Part shown: piece after piece, positions 45,975-55,904 of the stretch | Position numbering within the stretch: the stretch's first letter is position 1 | Layout: every line of letters starts with the position of its first letter | Assembly (NCBI RefSeq): GCF_003201285.1 | Contig: NZ_QICS01000011.1 | Location: 1 to 64,000, forward strand | Length of the DNA: 64,000 nucleotides | Origin: Lachnotalea glycerini | GTDB lineage: Bacteria > Bacillota > Clostridia > Lachnospirales > Lachnospiraceae | Reading direction: 5' to 3' | The notes under the pieces: model-generated | What the model saw: the letters and a program-made list of their open reading frames with translations, nothing else | What the model was told of the DNA's origin: nothing | The model's database searches: none | Translations under genes and position numbers: made by a program

Positions 45975-46637
45975 TTATTTATAAACACCATACGTTTTAT
46001 TCACTTTTTGGATATAGATAATACCATTTCCAGGTTCATCAATTTTCAAATGTTCTCTAATTGAATCAACAATCGCATCTGTCATTTCTATTTCAGACAA
46101 AATAATAACAATCTCCTTTTCCGGCTCAATTTCTATAGCGAAAAGCTTACTGGTTTCATGTATACCTGAGCCTCTTGCATTCATAATTGTTCCACCCTTG
46201 GAGCCTGCCTTTGTTGCTGCGTCAATAACCTCCTCGCCCTTTCCTTTATCTACAATGACTGTAATCGACTGATACATAACCTGCTCCTCCACTCTTTCCT
46301 TCTCTGTCATCTCATCCATAATATACTTGGCTCCTATTACTTCACCAACGCAGGTGGTGAAAGCAATTCCATGATTTGGCTTACAGAATTTAAATTCTTT
46401 ATTCATCTCTTCTAGCGCTATATAGGCAGTTTTTCGTCTGGCAATCATAAATATAATTTCTTTTTTGACCTCTGACAGTCCTATAAAATCCCAAATACGA
46501 TTGTTTACCGTACCAAGTCCAAGAGTTACCGTCGCACCCATAATACCATGATGCTTGGCTGACTTAATAATTTTGCTGCCCATTCCAAAGTCTATCATCA
46601 CACAGATTAAATCTATCGCTTCCGCCTGATTATCCAT
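45975..46637 (-). CDS. Protein with two tandem PII-like domains
   Basis: A 220-aa protein made of two PII-like units. The first (about 1-110) has IDLICVMIDFGMGSKIIKSA and GIMGATVTLGLGT; the second (about 118-210) has VMYQSITVIVDKGKGEEVID and GSKGGTIMNARGSG, the latter recalling the T-loop/nucleotide region of PII proteins. Fused duplicates differ from the usual homotrimer of about 112-aa chains. Its start overlaps the end of a DUF1538 membrane gene by 8 bases, the classic pairing of a PII-like regulator with its transporter. Confidence 0.82.
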   Translation of the reverse strand: MDNQAEAIDLICVMIDFGMGSKIIKSAKHHGIMGATVTLGLGTVNNRIWDFIGLSEVKKEIIFMIARRKTAYIALEEMNKEFKFCKPNHGIAFTTCVGEVIGAKYIMDEMTEKERVEEQVMYQSITVIVDKGKGEEVIDAATKAGSKGGTIMNARGSGIHETSKLFAIEIEPEKEIVIILSEIEMTDAIVDSIREHLKIDEPGNGIIYIQKVNKTYGVYK

Positions 46638-48120
46638 TTGCTTTCTTCTCTCCTTTCTTTGATTTTAATTGAAATAGTAAACCTAAAATTTGTAATGCAA
46701 TCAATGGTGTCATTGCTACCATTGCTATCATTCCAAAACCATCCACCAATACATCTGCTCCTTCCACTGCCTGTGCAGCTCCCTGTGCATAAGCAAGTAT
46801 AAACGTTGCCGTCATAGGTCCTGAGGCTACACCTCCTGAGTCAAAGGCGATACCCACGAACAGCTTGGGCACAAAATACATCATCGCGATTGCAATCACA
46901 TAACCCGGAAGTAAATACTGCCATAGCTGTAATTGAGGAATCAAGATTCGAATCATAGACAATGCAACTGCCACACCAACGCCAATGGAAAGTGTTATCA
47001 TAACAGCCTTTCTCTTAACATAACCACTTGTAACATTCTCGATCTGATGAGTCAGAACATAAACGGCAGGTTCTGCCAAAATCGTAACAACACCTAATAT
47101 GAAGCCAATCACGACAACATAAGCCTTGTTTTCAAGTGCCGCAACGCTGTAACCAACAACGCTTCCTACCTCCATGAAGCCTGCGTTTACCCCCAGTAAA
47201 AAAAGCACCAGACCAATATAGGTAAATAGCATTCCAAATAAAATCTTACGAACTGCCTGTTTTGATAAATGAAAAGAAACTTTTTGAAACAATAAGAATA
47301 CAATGATTATAGGTGCTAAAGCAATGATTGACTCTTTTGCCAGCAGTGGCAGCTTCTGTATAAAGGGTTCGATTACAGATACGGTTACAGCTTCATTTTC
47401 ATCCAGCGTGCCTGTTATTTCATTTGCATTTGTTACAATACTCATAAGCATAACTGATAAAATGGCTCCCCCTGAGGCAATTGCAACCAGTCCAAAGCTA
47501 TCCTTTTCAGAGGATTTGCTATCCTTTTTCAGGTTTGATACTCCAATCGCAAGCGCCAGAATAAACGGAACAGTAAGTGCCCCTGTTGTTGCGCCCGATG
47601 CATCAAAGGCAATCGCCATAAATTCCTTAGAGGTAAACAAAGACAAAATTAAAATAATTCCATATAGTACAGTGAGTATTTTATATAGTGCTATATTGTA
47701 AACTATACGAAGGAACCCCAGCACTAGCAAAACAGCAATTCCTAAAGACACCACCAAAACAATATCTACTTTAGATATCAAACCTGACGTAACCGAATCT
47801 ACCTGCCCGGCAAGTATATGAAGATCAGGTTCTGCAATCGTTATAAAAAAGCCAAGAATCAGCCCAACTGCAACTACGATCCCGACTTTATTTGTTTTAG
47901 CGAGCATTGCTCCCATGGTATTTCCAATTGGAGTTACTCCGATGTCAACTCCAATTAAAAATATGGTAAGACCAAATACAATCAAAACTGCTCCAATTAA
48001 GAATCTTGCCATTAAAATGCTGTCAATCGGTGTTAATGTAAAATTTAAAATTATTACCAGTAAGGTGATTGGCAATATTGAAATAAAAACCTCTTTCATT
48101 TTAGATAAAATTACACTCAA
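46630..48120 (-). CDS. DUF1538 integral membrane protein
   Basis: A 496-aa membrane protein with two homologous halves of about 240 residues, each with a glycine-rich helix (LIGVDIGVTPIGNTMGAML; LLGVNAGFMEVGSVVGYSV) and an Ala-Glu-Pro motif (ITIAEPDLHIL; TILAEPAVYVL), plus GAxTGALTVPF and GVASGPMTATF. This inverted-repeat layout suggests a transporter, but DUF1538 has no established substrate. TTG start supported by AGGAAGAG. Coupled to the tandem PII-like gene. Confidence 0.85.
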   Translation of the reverse strand: MSVILSKMKEVFISILPITLLVIILNFTLTPIDSILMARFLIGAVLIVFGLTIFLIGVDIGVTPIGNTMGAMLAKTNKVGIVVAVGLILGFFITIAEPDLHILAGQVDSVTSGLISKVDIVLVVSLGIAVLLVLGFLRIVYNIALYKILTVLYGIILILSLFTSKEFMAIAFDASGATTGALTVPFILALAIGVSNLKKDSKSSEKDSFGLVAIASGGAILSVMLMSIVTNANEITGTLDENEAVTVSVIEPFIQKLPLLAKESIIALAPIIIVFLLFQKVSFHLSKQAVRKILFGMLFTYIGLVLFLLGVNAGFMEVGSVVGYSVAALENKAYVVVIGFILGVVTILAEPAVYVLTHQIENVTSGYVKRKAVMITLSIGVGVAVALSMIRILIPQLQLWQYLLPGYVIAIAMMYFVPKLFVGIAFDSGGVASGPMTATFILAYAQGAAQAVEGADVLVDGFGMIAMVAMTPLIALQILGLLFQLKSKKGEKKANG

Positions 48121-48218
48121 GTTAATCTCTTCCTTTCTTTCTGATTTTGCTCATATAGAAAAGTTTTATCACCTCCCATGACCAAAGGATAAGGTACCTG
48201 GCTGATAATGTCAACCTT

Positions 48219-49319
48219 TTACACACATTTGTTCCTGCATTTATCAATACCCAAAAATTTCCCAAGTGCTTCACTGTGAAAACAATGTCCCCCTTCTCTA
48301 ATATCGTGCAAAATTTTCTCCTCCTTGCCAAATATCATGTAAGCCTTACTCATAATTTTTAACTGCTCGTATACATTGACAAGACCTCTGCTTCCATTCA
48401 AATGATCCTCTCTGCAAGACTGTATCAAAACAGGCTTGGGTGCCATTAAAGCCGCAATGTCACCCATATCTACATGCTCCCACAGATGTGGCACATAATT
48501 ACAACTGCAATTTCCATTCATTCCAAGCAAAGAGTCCTTGTAGCCATATAGATAACCACTGATGAATGCTGTTTCAATTCTATCCTCTAACGCAGTAAGC
48601 CACAAGGAAAGCATACCTCCCCCAGAGAATCCAATGCATCCGACCCCTTTTTGGGTCCATTCACCCCGCTCTTTCACATAATCCAACAATCTCATCATAT
48701 CCCATACATTCATACCAATTACGGTTTGTCCCAAAGGTTCAGCCATATGTGCCAAATGAAAGCAGCTTCCATTGATAAAGGAATACTCCTCCTCCGATTG
48801 AAGTGCTTCTTCTCTTCGTTCTCCAAAACCTCTGATATCGGGACACAGCACTACATAGCCAAGTCTGGCAAGCTGCATTCCATAATCATAATGAAATATT
48901 TTAATCTGTTTGGCTGCGGCTGGAATATCATAACAGCCTGCTACACTATACTTTCCTGCTCCCATATGTCCAGGCAGGGCAAGATAACATTGTATCTCAT
49001 CCTCACGTATTTTAGGCGGTATCAGTACATAAACTGGCATATATACATCCGGTTCTACCTGTATCACCACCTTTTCTCTTAACATACCATCTTCTAGCAA
49101 AGTAATCTCAAGCGTTTGCGCTTCTGGCTCGCAGGCTTCCATTTTATCAAGGCCAATCAGATCCTTTAAAAGCTTTCTTGTATTCTCTCTCCAGATAAAA
49201 TATTCTTCCTTTGTTTCTGCCATAAACCTGTTTTTTCTCCCCTTATCAAAACGCTTATCAAAATGCTCCTTACAGGTATAGTATTTCTTTTTGTTTGTAG
49301 TTTGGTTCTTGCTTTCCAT
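48219..49319 (-). CDS. Alpha/beta hydrolase, acetyl-esterase-like
   Basis: A 366-aa hydrolase of the dienelactone-hydrolase/acetyl-xylan-esterase-like group. Nucleophile Ser in CIGFSGGGML near residue 225, acid Asp in SCREDHLNGS near 305, and His in GGHCFHSEALG near 350. PDIRGFGERR is the usual strand-turn before the active site. No signal peptide. It lies just downstream of the sugar ABC importer, separated by two hairpins, so it may act on imported acetylated oligosaccharides. Confidence 0.82.
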   Translation of the reverse strand: MESKNQTTNKKKYYTCKEHFDKRFDKGRKNRFMAETKEEYFIWRENTRKLLKDLIGLDKMEACEPEAQTLEITLLEDGMLREKVVIQVEPDVYMPVYVLIPPKIREDEIQCYLALPGHMGAGKYSVAGCYDIPAAAKQIKIFHYDYGMQLARLGYVVLCPDIRGFGERREEALQSEEEYSFINGSCFHLAHMAEPLGQTVIGMNVWDMMRLLDYVKERGEWTQKGVGCIGFSGGGMLSLWLTALEDRIETAFISGYLYGYKDSLLGMNGNCSCNYVPHLWEHVDMGDIAALMAPKPVLIQSCREDHLNGSRGLVNVYEQLKIMSKAYMIFGKEEKILHDIREGGHCFHSEALGKFLGIDKCRNKCV

Positions 49320-49386
49320 ATCAATCCATCTCTCCTTTTAATTGTGCGCTATATTCGAAAAAGTACCTGCCATACCCCTCGTTGGG

Positions 49387-49456
49387 TTTCATATACCAGG
49401 AAATGAATCCAAATTTACTGGTATATGAAAGAGACTACTGCATAACTACAGTAGTC
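49387..49456 (-). terminator. Tandem hairpins after the ABC importer operon
   Basis: GACTACTG/CAGTAGTC (49433-49440 with 49449-49456) followed by TCTCTTTC on the minus strand, then a 13-bp perfect stem TTTCATATACCAG/CTGGTATATGAAA (49387-49399 with 49418-49430). Likely partial terminators between importer and esterase. Confidence 0.65.
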
Positions 49457-49481
49457 CCATTTGGAATTGGATCAATCCAAT

Positions 49482-51080
49482 TTATTCTAAAGCTGCTAAG
49501 TATCTGTTATACTGGTCTTGCTTAATTTTAATAATATCCTCCACATGCATACTCTTTAGAGATGAAATATAATTATCAAATTCATTCATATTCGTATTTC
49601 CTGTAATAAAGGCAACGGACATTTGCTCTACATAAGTCTCTATATCAACAAGATATTGAGAAAGCACACTTGTTTCTTCCTGTGTTGCATAAATCTGAGG
49701 CCAAGGTTTTCTTGTCTTTGTTGCCAGCTTCTCATCAATATCTACATGCCATTGCGGCAGTAATACATTCGTAGCTTCAATACTATTATGGTAAGGCAGA
49801 CACGCCGGGTTAATGCCTAAAGTCTGTAACCACAGATTGTCAGACAATGCTTTCTCTGTAAATTCTTTATCTCCTTTTGAAGTAACGGTGTAAGTTTCAT
49901 TTTCTATTCCCCATGCATATAGCTTTTGACACTCTTCGCTCATAGCAAAATCCAAGAATTTAATCGCCAGATTTTGATTCTTACTATCCGTAGTTACACC
50001 ATAAATCCATTTTACAGGGTTAATTGCAACATATGCGCCTTCATATTCTCCAGAAAGTGGTTCTCCTCCAACAACGATACCCGTCTCTTGGTCATATTCT
50101 TGGAACTGCTTGCTATATAATTGTGACATCTGCCAACTATAATCAAATGTTACTCCCGTCATGTTTTGAGCAAATCGTTCTGTAATCTGATCACGAGTCA
50201 GTGAAGTATATTCCATTTCCAGCAAACCTTCTGTATACAGTTCATTTAAAAAGCTCAAATATTTTTTATAATTTTCACTTTCATAATACGCATAGTGCAC
50301 AATGCTATTTTCATCCACATAAAAACCGTTGTCAAGGTCAAGACCAAAAGCAGGTCCAAACATACTAGGCAAGAAATCTGCTTTCACACTCATAGGAATT
50401 TCGTCTGTAGTATCCCCATTTCCATTCATGTCGTTGTCACGAAAAGCTCTAAGCATCGTTACAAAGTCATCTAAGGTCTTAGGCTGTTCCATATTAAGCT
50501 GATCCAGCCATTTTTGATTGTACATAATGCAAGGCAGGTAGTTATCAGCAAGTCCGATTGTTGGAACATAATAGATATGTCCATCCTCTGCTGTTAAAGA
50601 TGCTTTGACCTCTGGGTTTGCCTCTAAATAAGCCTCGTAATTAGGCATTAAGTCAAAATGCGTGTCTAACGGCTCAAATAAGGCTGACTTAATATAGGAT
50701 GAGTTCAAATCAAGGTCAGGCAACGATACGATATCTTGTAAGTCCGTACCAGATGCAAGCATCGGGCTAACTGCATCGGTATAAGTTGTTGGATCAATCA
50801 TGGTCCAATCTACATCTACACCTGCTCTTTTTTCCACTTCCTTAACAATTAGTGCATCGTCACTTGTTAAGTCTACCGTAGAATACCATGAATTTGTTGC
50901 TAAAATACTAATGGATGCATTCTCTTGATCAGTGATAGGCCCTTCTCCTGTGTAATTGTAGGTATCCTCTCTTTCTCCCTGACTGTTTTCTACACTTTTA
51001 CTTGTTGAACACCCCGCCAGTGAAGCTGCCGCCAGTGTAAGAGAAAGAGTGATAGTCGTCAATTTCTTGATCTTTTTCAT
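49482..51080 (-). CDS. Sugar ABC transporter substrate-binding lipoprotein (LipO-like)
   Basis: A 532-aa family 1 extracellular solute-binding protein. Lipobox LAGC near residue 24, then an acidic linker and the large two-lobe fold typical of LipO/YtcQ-type oligosaccharide binders, which are longer than maltose-binding proteins. DNDMNGNGDTTDEIP resembles the calcium-binding loop of this group. It follows the two permeases and has no ATPase gene beside it, as is usual when a shared MsmK-type ATPase is used. Confidence 0.9.
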   Translation of the reverse strand: MKKIKKLTTITLSLTLAAASLAGCSTSKSVENSQGEREDTYNYTGEGPITDQENASISILATNSWYSTVDLTSDDALIVKEVEKRAGVDVDWTMIDPTTYTDAVSPMLASGTDLQDIVSLPDLDLNSSYIKSALFEPLDTHFDLMPNYEAYLEANPEVKASLTAEDGHIYYVPTIGLADNYLPCIMYNQKWLDQLNMEQPKTLDDFVTMLRAFRDNDMNGNGDTTDEIPMSVKADFLPSMFGPAFGLDLDNGFYVDENSIVHYAYYESENYKKYLSFLNELYTEGLLEMEYTSLTRDQITERFAQNMTGVTFDYSWQMSQLYSKQFQEYDQETGIVVGGEPLSGEYEGAYVAINPVKWIYGVTTDSKNQNLAIKFLDFAMSEECQKLYAWGIENETYTVTSKGDKEFTEKALSDNLWLQTLGINPACLPYHNSIEATNVLLPQWHVDIDEKLATKTRKPWPQIYATQEETSVLSQYLVDIETYVEQMSVAFITGNTNMNEFDNYISSLKSMHVEDIIKIKQDQYNRYLAALE

Positions 51081-51182
51081 AAAATAAATCCTCCTATTAA
51101 TTTGATTTATTAATAATCAGAATCATTATCCCAGCAATAGTGCGAGAACAACCTTTTCTAATTATAATACATGGTTATATTT

Positions 51183-52106
51183 TTACTCTTTTACTGCTCC
51201 AAGCATGGTACCTTTTACTAAATACTTTTGCAAAAACGGGCATATGACAATAATTGGAATGGTTGCCAATACAATACAGACATAGCGGATTTTCAAGGTT
51301 GACTGCGCCGCTGCTGCCACTCCTGTGGCGCCTGCTGACTGCAATATCTCTGTTGATGCCAGAATCAATGTTTTTCTCAAATACATCTGCAAGGGCTGAA
51401 GTTCTGTTTTTCCCAGATATAGCATGGCATTGAAGAAATCATTGTATCTTGCCACTGCATAATAAAGGGTAAGCACTGCGAGCGTCGGCTTAATCAGAGG
51501 AATAGCAATTTTTAATAGAATCTGGAAATCATTAGCGCCTTCCAGAGCTGCATTTTCAAATAAATCCTCTGGTATTGCCTCCATTGCCGACCTGCATATC
51601 ATGACATTATAGGCACTAAGCAAAAACGGAATAATCATTGCCCATCTACTGTTATACAGGCCAAGTCCTGTAACTACCATATATCCCGGAATCAACCCTC
51701 CGCTAAAATACATGGTAAATGCAATAAAAAAGTTTAATTTTCTTCTTAAGAAAAATTGTCTTCTGGATAGGGGATACGCTGCTATACAGGTAAATACTAT
51801 ATTCATAAACGTACCTACTGCGGTATAGAAAAAAGTATTGCCATAGGAAACCCAAAGCTGCTTGTTTTTCATAACAATATTATATGTATCAAATTCAAAG
51901 CCCACAGGCCATAAGATGACATCTCCTCTTGCTACTGAAGAACCTGAGCTAATTGATATACTAAGTACATATAAGAACGGATACAACGTAATAATAACTG
52001 CAAGCAATACAAGTAATCTTACAATAATATCAAATACCCTGTCTCCGAATCCTTCATTTAAAAATTCATTTAAAAAGCTTTTCTTTTTTATTATCTGACT
52101 TTTCAT
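51183..52106 (-). CDS. Sugar ABC transporter permease (LplC-like)
   Basis: About 307 aa from the ATG at 52106 (GGAG five bases upstream; an open frame 26 codons longer has no ribosome site). Six membrane helices and the EAA loop AALEGANDFQILLKIAIPLIK. Second permease of the importer; 10 bases after the LplB-like gene. Confidence 0.92.
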   Translation of the reverse strand: MKSQIIKKKSFLNEFLNEGFGDRVFDIIVRLLVLLAVIITLYPFLYVLSISISSGSSVARGDVILWPVGFEFDTYNIVMKNKQLWVSYGNTFFYTAVGTFMNIVFTCIAAYPLSRRQFFLRRKLNFFIAFTMYFSGGLIPGYMVVTGLGLYNSRWAMIIPFLLSAYNVMICRSAMEAIPEDLFENAALEGANDFQILLKIAIPLIKPTLAVLTLYYAVARYNDFFNAMLYLGKTELQPLQMYLRKTLILASTEILQSAGATGVAAAAQSTLKIRYVCIVLATIPIIVICPFLQKYLVKGTMLGAVKE

Positions 52107-52116
52107 GGCTGCTCCT

Positions 52117-53100
52117 TTACCAAATCGAGGTTTCATTAAATTTGCGGCTAAACCAGTTCGAAATACTAACAATGGTAAAGCCAACCAGTGAGTTGAACAA
52201 ACCTACTGCTGTCGCATAGCTGAAATTTTTATTTTCGATACCCTGACGGTATACATAGGTAGATATGACGTCAGCCGTTTCATATACTGCGGAGTTATAC
52301 ATCAGATACACCTTTTCAAAGCCTACACTTAATAGGTTGCCTAACGACATAATCAAAAGCAGAATAATAGTTGATTTAATCATTGGTAAGATCAGATAGC
52401 GAATCTGCTCTCTTTTATTTGCTCCATCTACTCTCATTGCTTCATATAATTCCGGAGAAATACCCATAATTGCAGCAACAAATATGATAGAATTAAATCC
52501 AAACGACTGCCATGAACCTGATATGACATAAAGAGAGCGAAACCAACCCGGAGTACTCATGAAATTAATCTGCGTACCGCCAAGTCTTGTAATAATTTGA
52601 TTCACAATACCGGTTGAGGGAGACAGGAAATTGGTCAGCATACCTACTACTACTACAGTGGAAATAAAATATGGTAAGTAGGTAATAAGCTGTGCACTTC
52701 TTTGAACATGCTTATTTCTAATCTGTGTAATACATATTGCAAATATGATAGGTATGGGAAATCCAAATAGTAAGGAATAAAAGGATAATAAAAAGGTATT
52801 TCTTATTAGCTGCCAAGCAAAGGTCGAGCCAAAAAACTGCCGAAACCATTTAAGACCAACCCAATCTCCCGTATATATCCCAAGCAATCCGTGCCCCGGC
52901 TTAAAATCTTGAAATGACATAACAAGCCCCGTCATTGGGAGATAGCAAAATATAAGATAGTATATGGCAACTGGAAGAAACATAAGTAAGAGAAATTTAT
53001 CTCTTTTAATGTTCTTCTTAAATTCCTGCCGCTTTTCCTCTTTCGTTTTTTTTACAATATTACTTTTTTTCAGCATTCTTTTTTGATCACTCCTTGTCAT
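52117..53100 (-). CDS. Sugar ABC transporter permease (LplB-like)
   Basis: A 327-aa permease with six helices and the EAA loop AMRVDGANKREQIRYLILPM. The start at 53100 lacks a good ribosome site; an ATG at 53076 has AAGGAG about 13 bases upstream, so either is possible. First gene of the importer operon, behind the membrane AraC regulator. Confidence 0.92.
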   Translation of the reverse strand: MTRSDQKRMLKKSNIVKKTKEEKRQEFKKNIKRDKFLLLMFLPVAIYYLIFCYLPMTGLVMSFQDFKPGHGLLGIYTGDWVGLKWFRQFFGSTFAWQLIRNTFLLSFYSLLFGFPIPIIFAICITQIRNKHVQRSAQLITYLPYFISTVVVVGMLTNFLSPSTGIVNQIITRLGGTQINFMSTPGWFRSLYVISGSWQSFGFNSIIFVAAIMGISPELYEAMRVDGANKREQIRYLILPMIKSTIILLLIMSLGNLLSVGFEKVYLMYNSAVYETADVISTYVYRQGIENKNFSYATAVGLFNSLVGFTIVSISNWFSRKFNETSIW

Positions 53101-53252
53101 ATTTCAAATCCATTCAAGTACACTATTGATTCTATTTGTGCACTTTCCCCTGAATCTTTCAAATTCTATATCACAATTGTACTACTTGCACATTTTTATA
53201 AAAGATTCATTTTTTTCATGGTTCATTTTAGGAATTTATTTCCATCCGCATC

Positions 53253-53309
53253 AAAAAAAGACCAATACGAAGGTTCATTTTTTCAAACCTTTTTATTGGT
53301 CTTTTTTTT
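53253..53309. terminator. Bidirectional terminator at the end of the membrane AraC gene
   Basis: AAAAAAAGACCAATA, AAGGTT, loop, AACCTT, TATTGGTCTTTTTTT. The stem begins at the regulator's stop codon. Confidence 0.88.
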
Positions 53310-55524
53310 ATTTCCTATAATCACTTGGATTCATACCCATAATGGATTTAAAATTTCTTCGAAAGGTCAACATATTACTGTAGCCACACATACCGGCTAT
53401 CTGCTCTAAGGACGACTCGGTGGTCTGTAGCAGGTGGCTGGCATATTCAATTCTTTTTTCTTGTACATATTGTAGGTAAGTCACTCCAAGACAATTCTTA
53501 CACATAAGGGAAATGTATTTATTACTTACTCCGAAAAGTGCTCCAATATGAGCCAGCGATAATTCTGCATTGGTAAAATTATCTTTCATGTAATTAATAA
53601 TATCTTGATTTAACTTCTCAATATCTTGATTGGGAGTGACCAAATCTTCTAATTGACTGCATATGGTTTCGTAAATCGCATGATAATAGTTAAAAATTTC
53701 GTCTAGTGTAACATTATTCTCTATTTTATCAATTTGAATTTGCGTCGTGTTAAAGACATTATTAATCTTCAAAGCATTTAATGTGGCTATATGTAATTCA
53801 TCCACCAATAGTCGAATGGTTCTTGGTGTAGCATCGTATTTATCCATATTGTTTTTATATATTTCGTCCAGAAATTTTTTTAAATCTGTCATATTTCTGT
53901 CCCTGAAGTCCTTAGCCACACGTCTTGTCGCATCCTTAGGAAAATAGTAATCCTTTTTATCAGCAGCATAGGAGCTTTCATAAAAGTATACTGCATTTCT
54001 TCCACCAGTCAGCATATTGTCTAGTGCATCCATAGTTTCCTGACACGCTGCTTTTAAATAATTTATATTGTCTTGCACCTTGCTTACACCAAAGGTTATC
54101 ATAAAATTTTCGTCATCAATTTCCTTTAAAATGACCTGATGAAGCTTGTAGACCGTATTTTCTAATTGTTGCTCTTCCTCGCTGTTTGTTATCAAAAACA
54201 AATTTTTATTATCCTTAATATAGCATAGTATCTGTATTTCTTCCGTTGATAAGCCAATGCATACACTTTGTATAATATCTATCATATCCATATAGTGAAT
54301 CTCTCTAATCTGTCCTGCTCCCTGATAATCAATATTAGCTAGTACCAGCTCAAAATATGGCTTTTTTAAATCAATAAAATTATTATCACTTAGTATTTTC
54401 AGCCTGTCCTGTTCCATGTTTCCGTTTAAAATACCATGGAGCATACCTTGCCTGGCATACGGAGATATCGTAACCATCTTTTCCCGATAACCGTTTCTTT
54501 CACCAATTAGTGTCTGAATTCCATTAATAATATGATCAAATTCATCGCCTTCTGACTGGGGCGGCATAATGATGCTTACAATGTTATCAATGGGAGAATA
54601 ATACCGATTGGACATCACATAGGCTGTTAACACGAAAAGAATACTGGTTAGTACAATAAATCCAACTCCAAAATAAACGGAATCATCCAGTTCCATTTTA
54701 AAATCCTCTTTATTAATATAGATATGAAATACCAGATTTCGATCTACACCGGAGATACAAGAAAATATCACTCCTTTCGAAATTCCATAACTGACGACTG
54801 TATTTTCCTTATAGTTTATTGTCATTCCATTGTATTTGCCGACAATGGTGCTTAGCTTATTTTCTAAACTTTTTTTGTTAAACATAGCAAGAATTGTTCC
54901 ATTTACAATTCCTTTCGTAGAGGAGTAGCTATAATTATCACCATAAACAATGTTTTCTTTGCTGAAAGTTAAATCATATATATCAGGCATATCTAATACC
55001 TCGCCAGCTGTTGCAACATTGTAATAAGGTGTATCATTAAGTTCACCCTCATAATTATCCTTCAAAAGAATAACGCCTGAACCTGTATAAGCCCTATTAT
55101 AGCCCTTAAATAAGACAATGATGTTAAAAATATCTAAATTATTACTAAGCTTTTTCATGCTTGTAAGCTCACCAAGACCTTGATAGAGTAAATAGGAATC
55201 CATTACTTTGTTTTCAACCACTGTGCTGGCATACATCATTCTAATCGTTTCTGAGCTGTTAACACTTGCTATGATATTCTTGGCACTAAGCACCTGCAAA
55301 TCCATTGAATTGGCCAATGCCTCTATTTTTAGATGGTACTCCTGATTCTTCTTATTAAAAAACACCGAAGTGGCATTATATATAACAAGTCCTGAAAACG
55401 CTACTAAAAATAAGGTAATTATAATAAGATATGACATAAACAGTTTTATAAATAATTTACTTTTAAAGTGATTCAGATTCACTTTTTTCGAAACAAGTCT
55501 CCTTACTTTTTTTATTATAACCAT
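53308..55524 (-). CDS. Membrane-bound AraC-family regulator of the sugar importer
   Basis: A 738-aa protein: TM1 at about residues 28-50, an extracellular sensor, TM2 at about 285-310, a cytoplasmic middle region, and the C-terminal AraC double HTH (about 640-738; LAHIGALFGVSNKYISLMCK, CGYSNMLTFRRNFKSIMGMN). ATG with GGAGA eight bases upstream. It lies directly before the LplB/LplC/LipO-type importer on the same strand, the common arrangement for an oligosaccharide-sensing activator. Confidence 0.9.
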   Translation of the reverse strand: MVIIKKVRRLVSKKVNLNHFKSKLFIKLFMSYLIIITLFLVAFSGLVIYNATSVFFNKKNQEYHLKIEALANSMDLQVLSAKNIIASVNSSETIRMMYASTVVENKVMDSYLLYQGLGELTSMKKLSNNLDIFNIIVLFKGYNRAYTGSGVILLKDNYEGELNDTPYYNVATAGEVLDMPDIYDLTFSKENIVYGDNYSYSSTKGIVNGTILAMFNKKSLENKLSTIVGKYNGMTINYKENTVVSYGISKGVIFSCISGVDRNLVFHIYINKEDFKMELDDSVYFGVGFIVLTSILFVLTAYVMSNRYYSPIDNIVSIIMPPQSEGDEFDHIINGIQTLIGERNGYREKMVTISPYARQGMLHGILNGNMEQDRLKILSDNNFIDLKKPYFELVLANIDYQGAGQIREIHYMDMIDIIQSVCIGLSTEEIQILCYIKDNKNLFLITNSEEEQQLENTVYKLHQVILKEIDDENFMITFGVSKVQDNINYLKAACQETMDALDNMLTGGRNAVYFYESSYAADKKDYYFPKDATRRVAKDFRDRNMTDLKKFLDEIYKNNMDKYDATPRTIRLLVDELHIATLNALKINNVFNTTQIQIDKIENNVTLDEIFNYYHAIYETICSQLEDLVTPNQDIEKLNQDIINYMKDNFTNAELSLAHIGALFGVSNKYISLMCKNCLGVTYLQYVQEKRIEYASHLLQTTESSLEQIAGMCGYSNMLTFRRNFKSIMGMNPSDYRK

Positions 55525-55841
55525 GTTTTTTGTCTCCCCAGTATTTATCTATCGTTTTTATATGCTTCTTCTCTAGTTAAAATTATAACCCGCGTGATCC
55601 TAATGCAGTTTAATTACACTTCCAATTATTCAATTTTTCTGCTTTATAATTATACTATTTAACGCACGAAAAAAAAGGTTCATTTTTTTCTTAGTTCAAT
55701 TTATCCAATTTCTTAGTTCTATTGTTCGCTTTATAGGTGTTTTTAAATAATAGATTAAATTCATCATAAAACCCTACAATTAGTAAAGTCATATGAAAAG
55801 CGGTTGTGAATTCTGATGTTACTATTTTTATTTATATCTAT

Positions 55842-55876
55842 TTTACTTTACATTATATATAAAGTATAATATACTT
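55842..55876 (+). promoter_or_regulatory. Promoter of the restriction gene with palindrome over the -10
   Basis: TTTACT (55842-55847), 17 bases, TATAAT (55865-55870). The -10 sits in the centre of AAGTATA-A-TATACTT (55862-55876), a good candidate operator for the HTH of the methylase. The rest of the 380-bp gap 55525-55904 shows nothing recognisable. Confidence 0.55.
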
Positions 55877-55904
55877 AAATTTTTCATTAATCTGGAGGCA
55901 TACA

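Noticed and set aside
48122-48331. 69-aa minus-strand frame overlapping the esterase end
   Set aside because: It overlaps the well-supported hydrolase in another frame; no family, no ribosome site.
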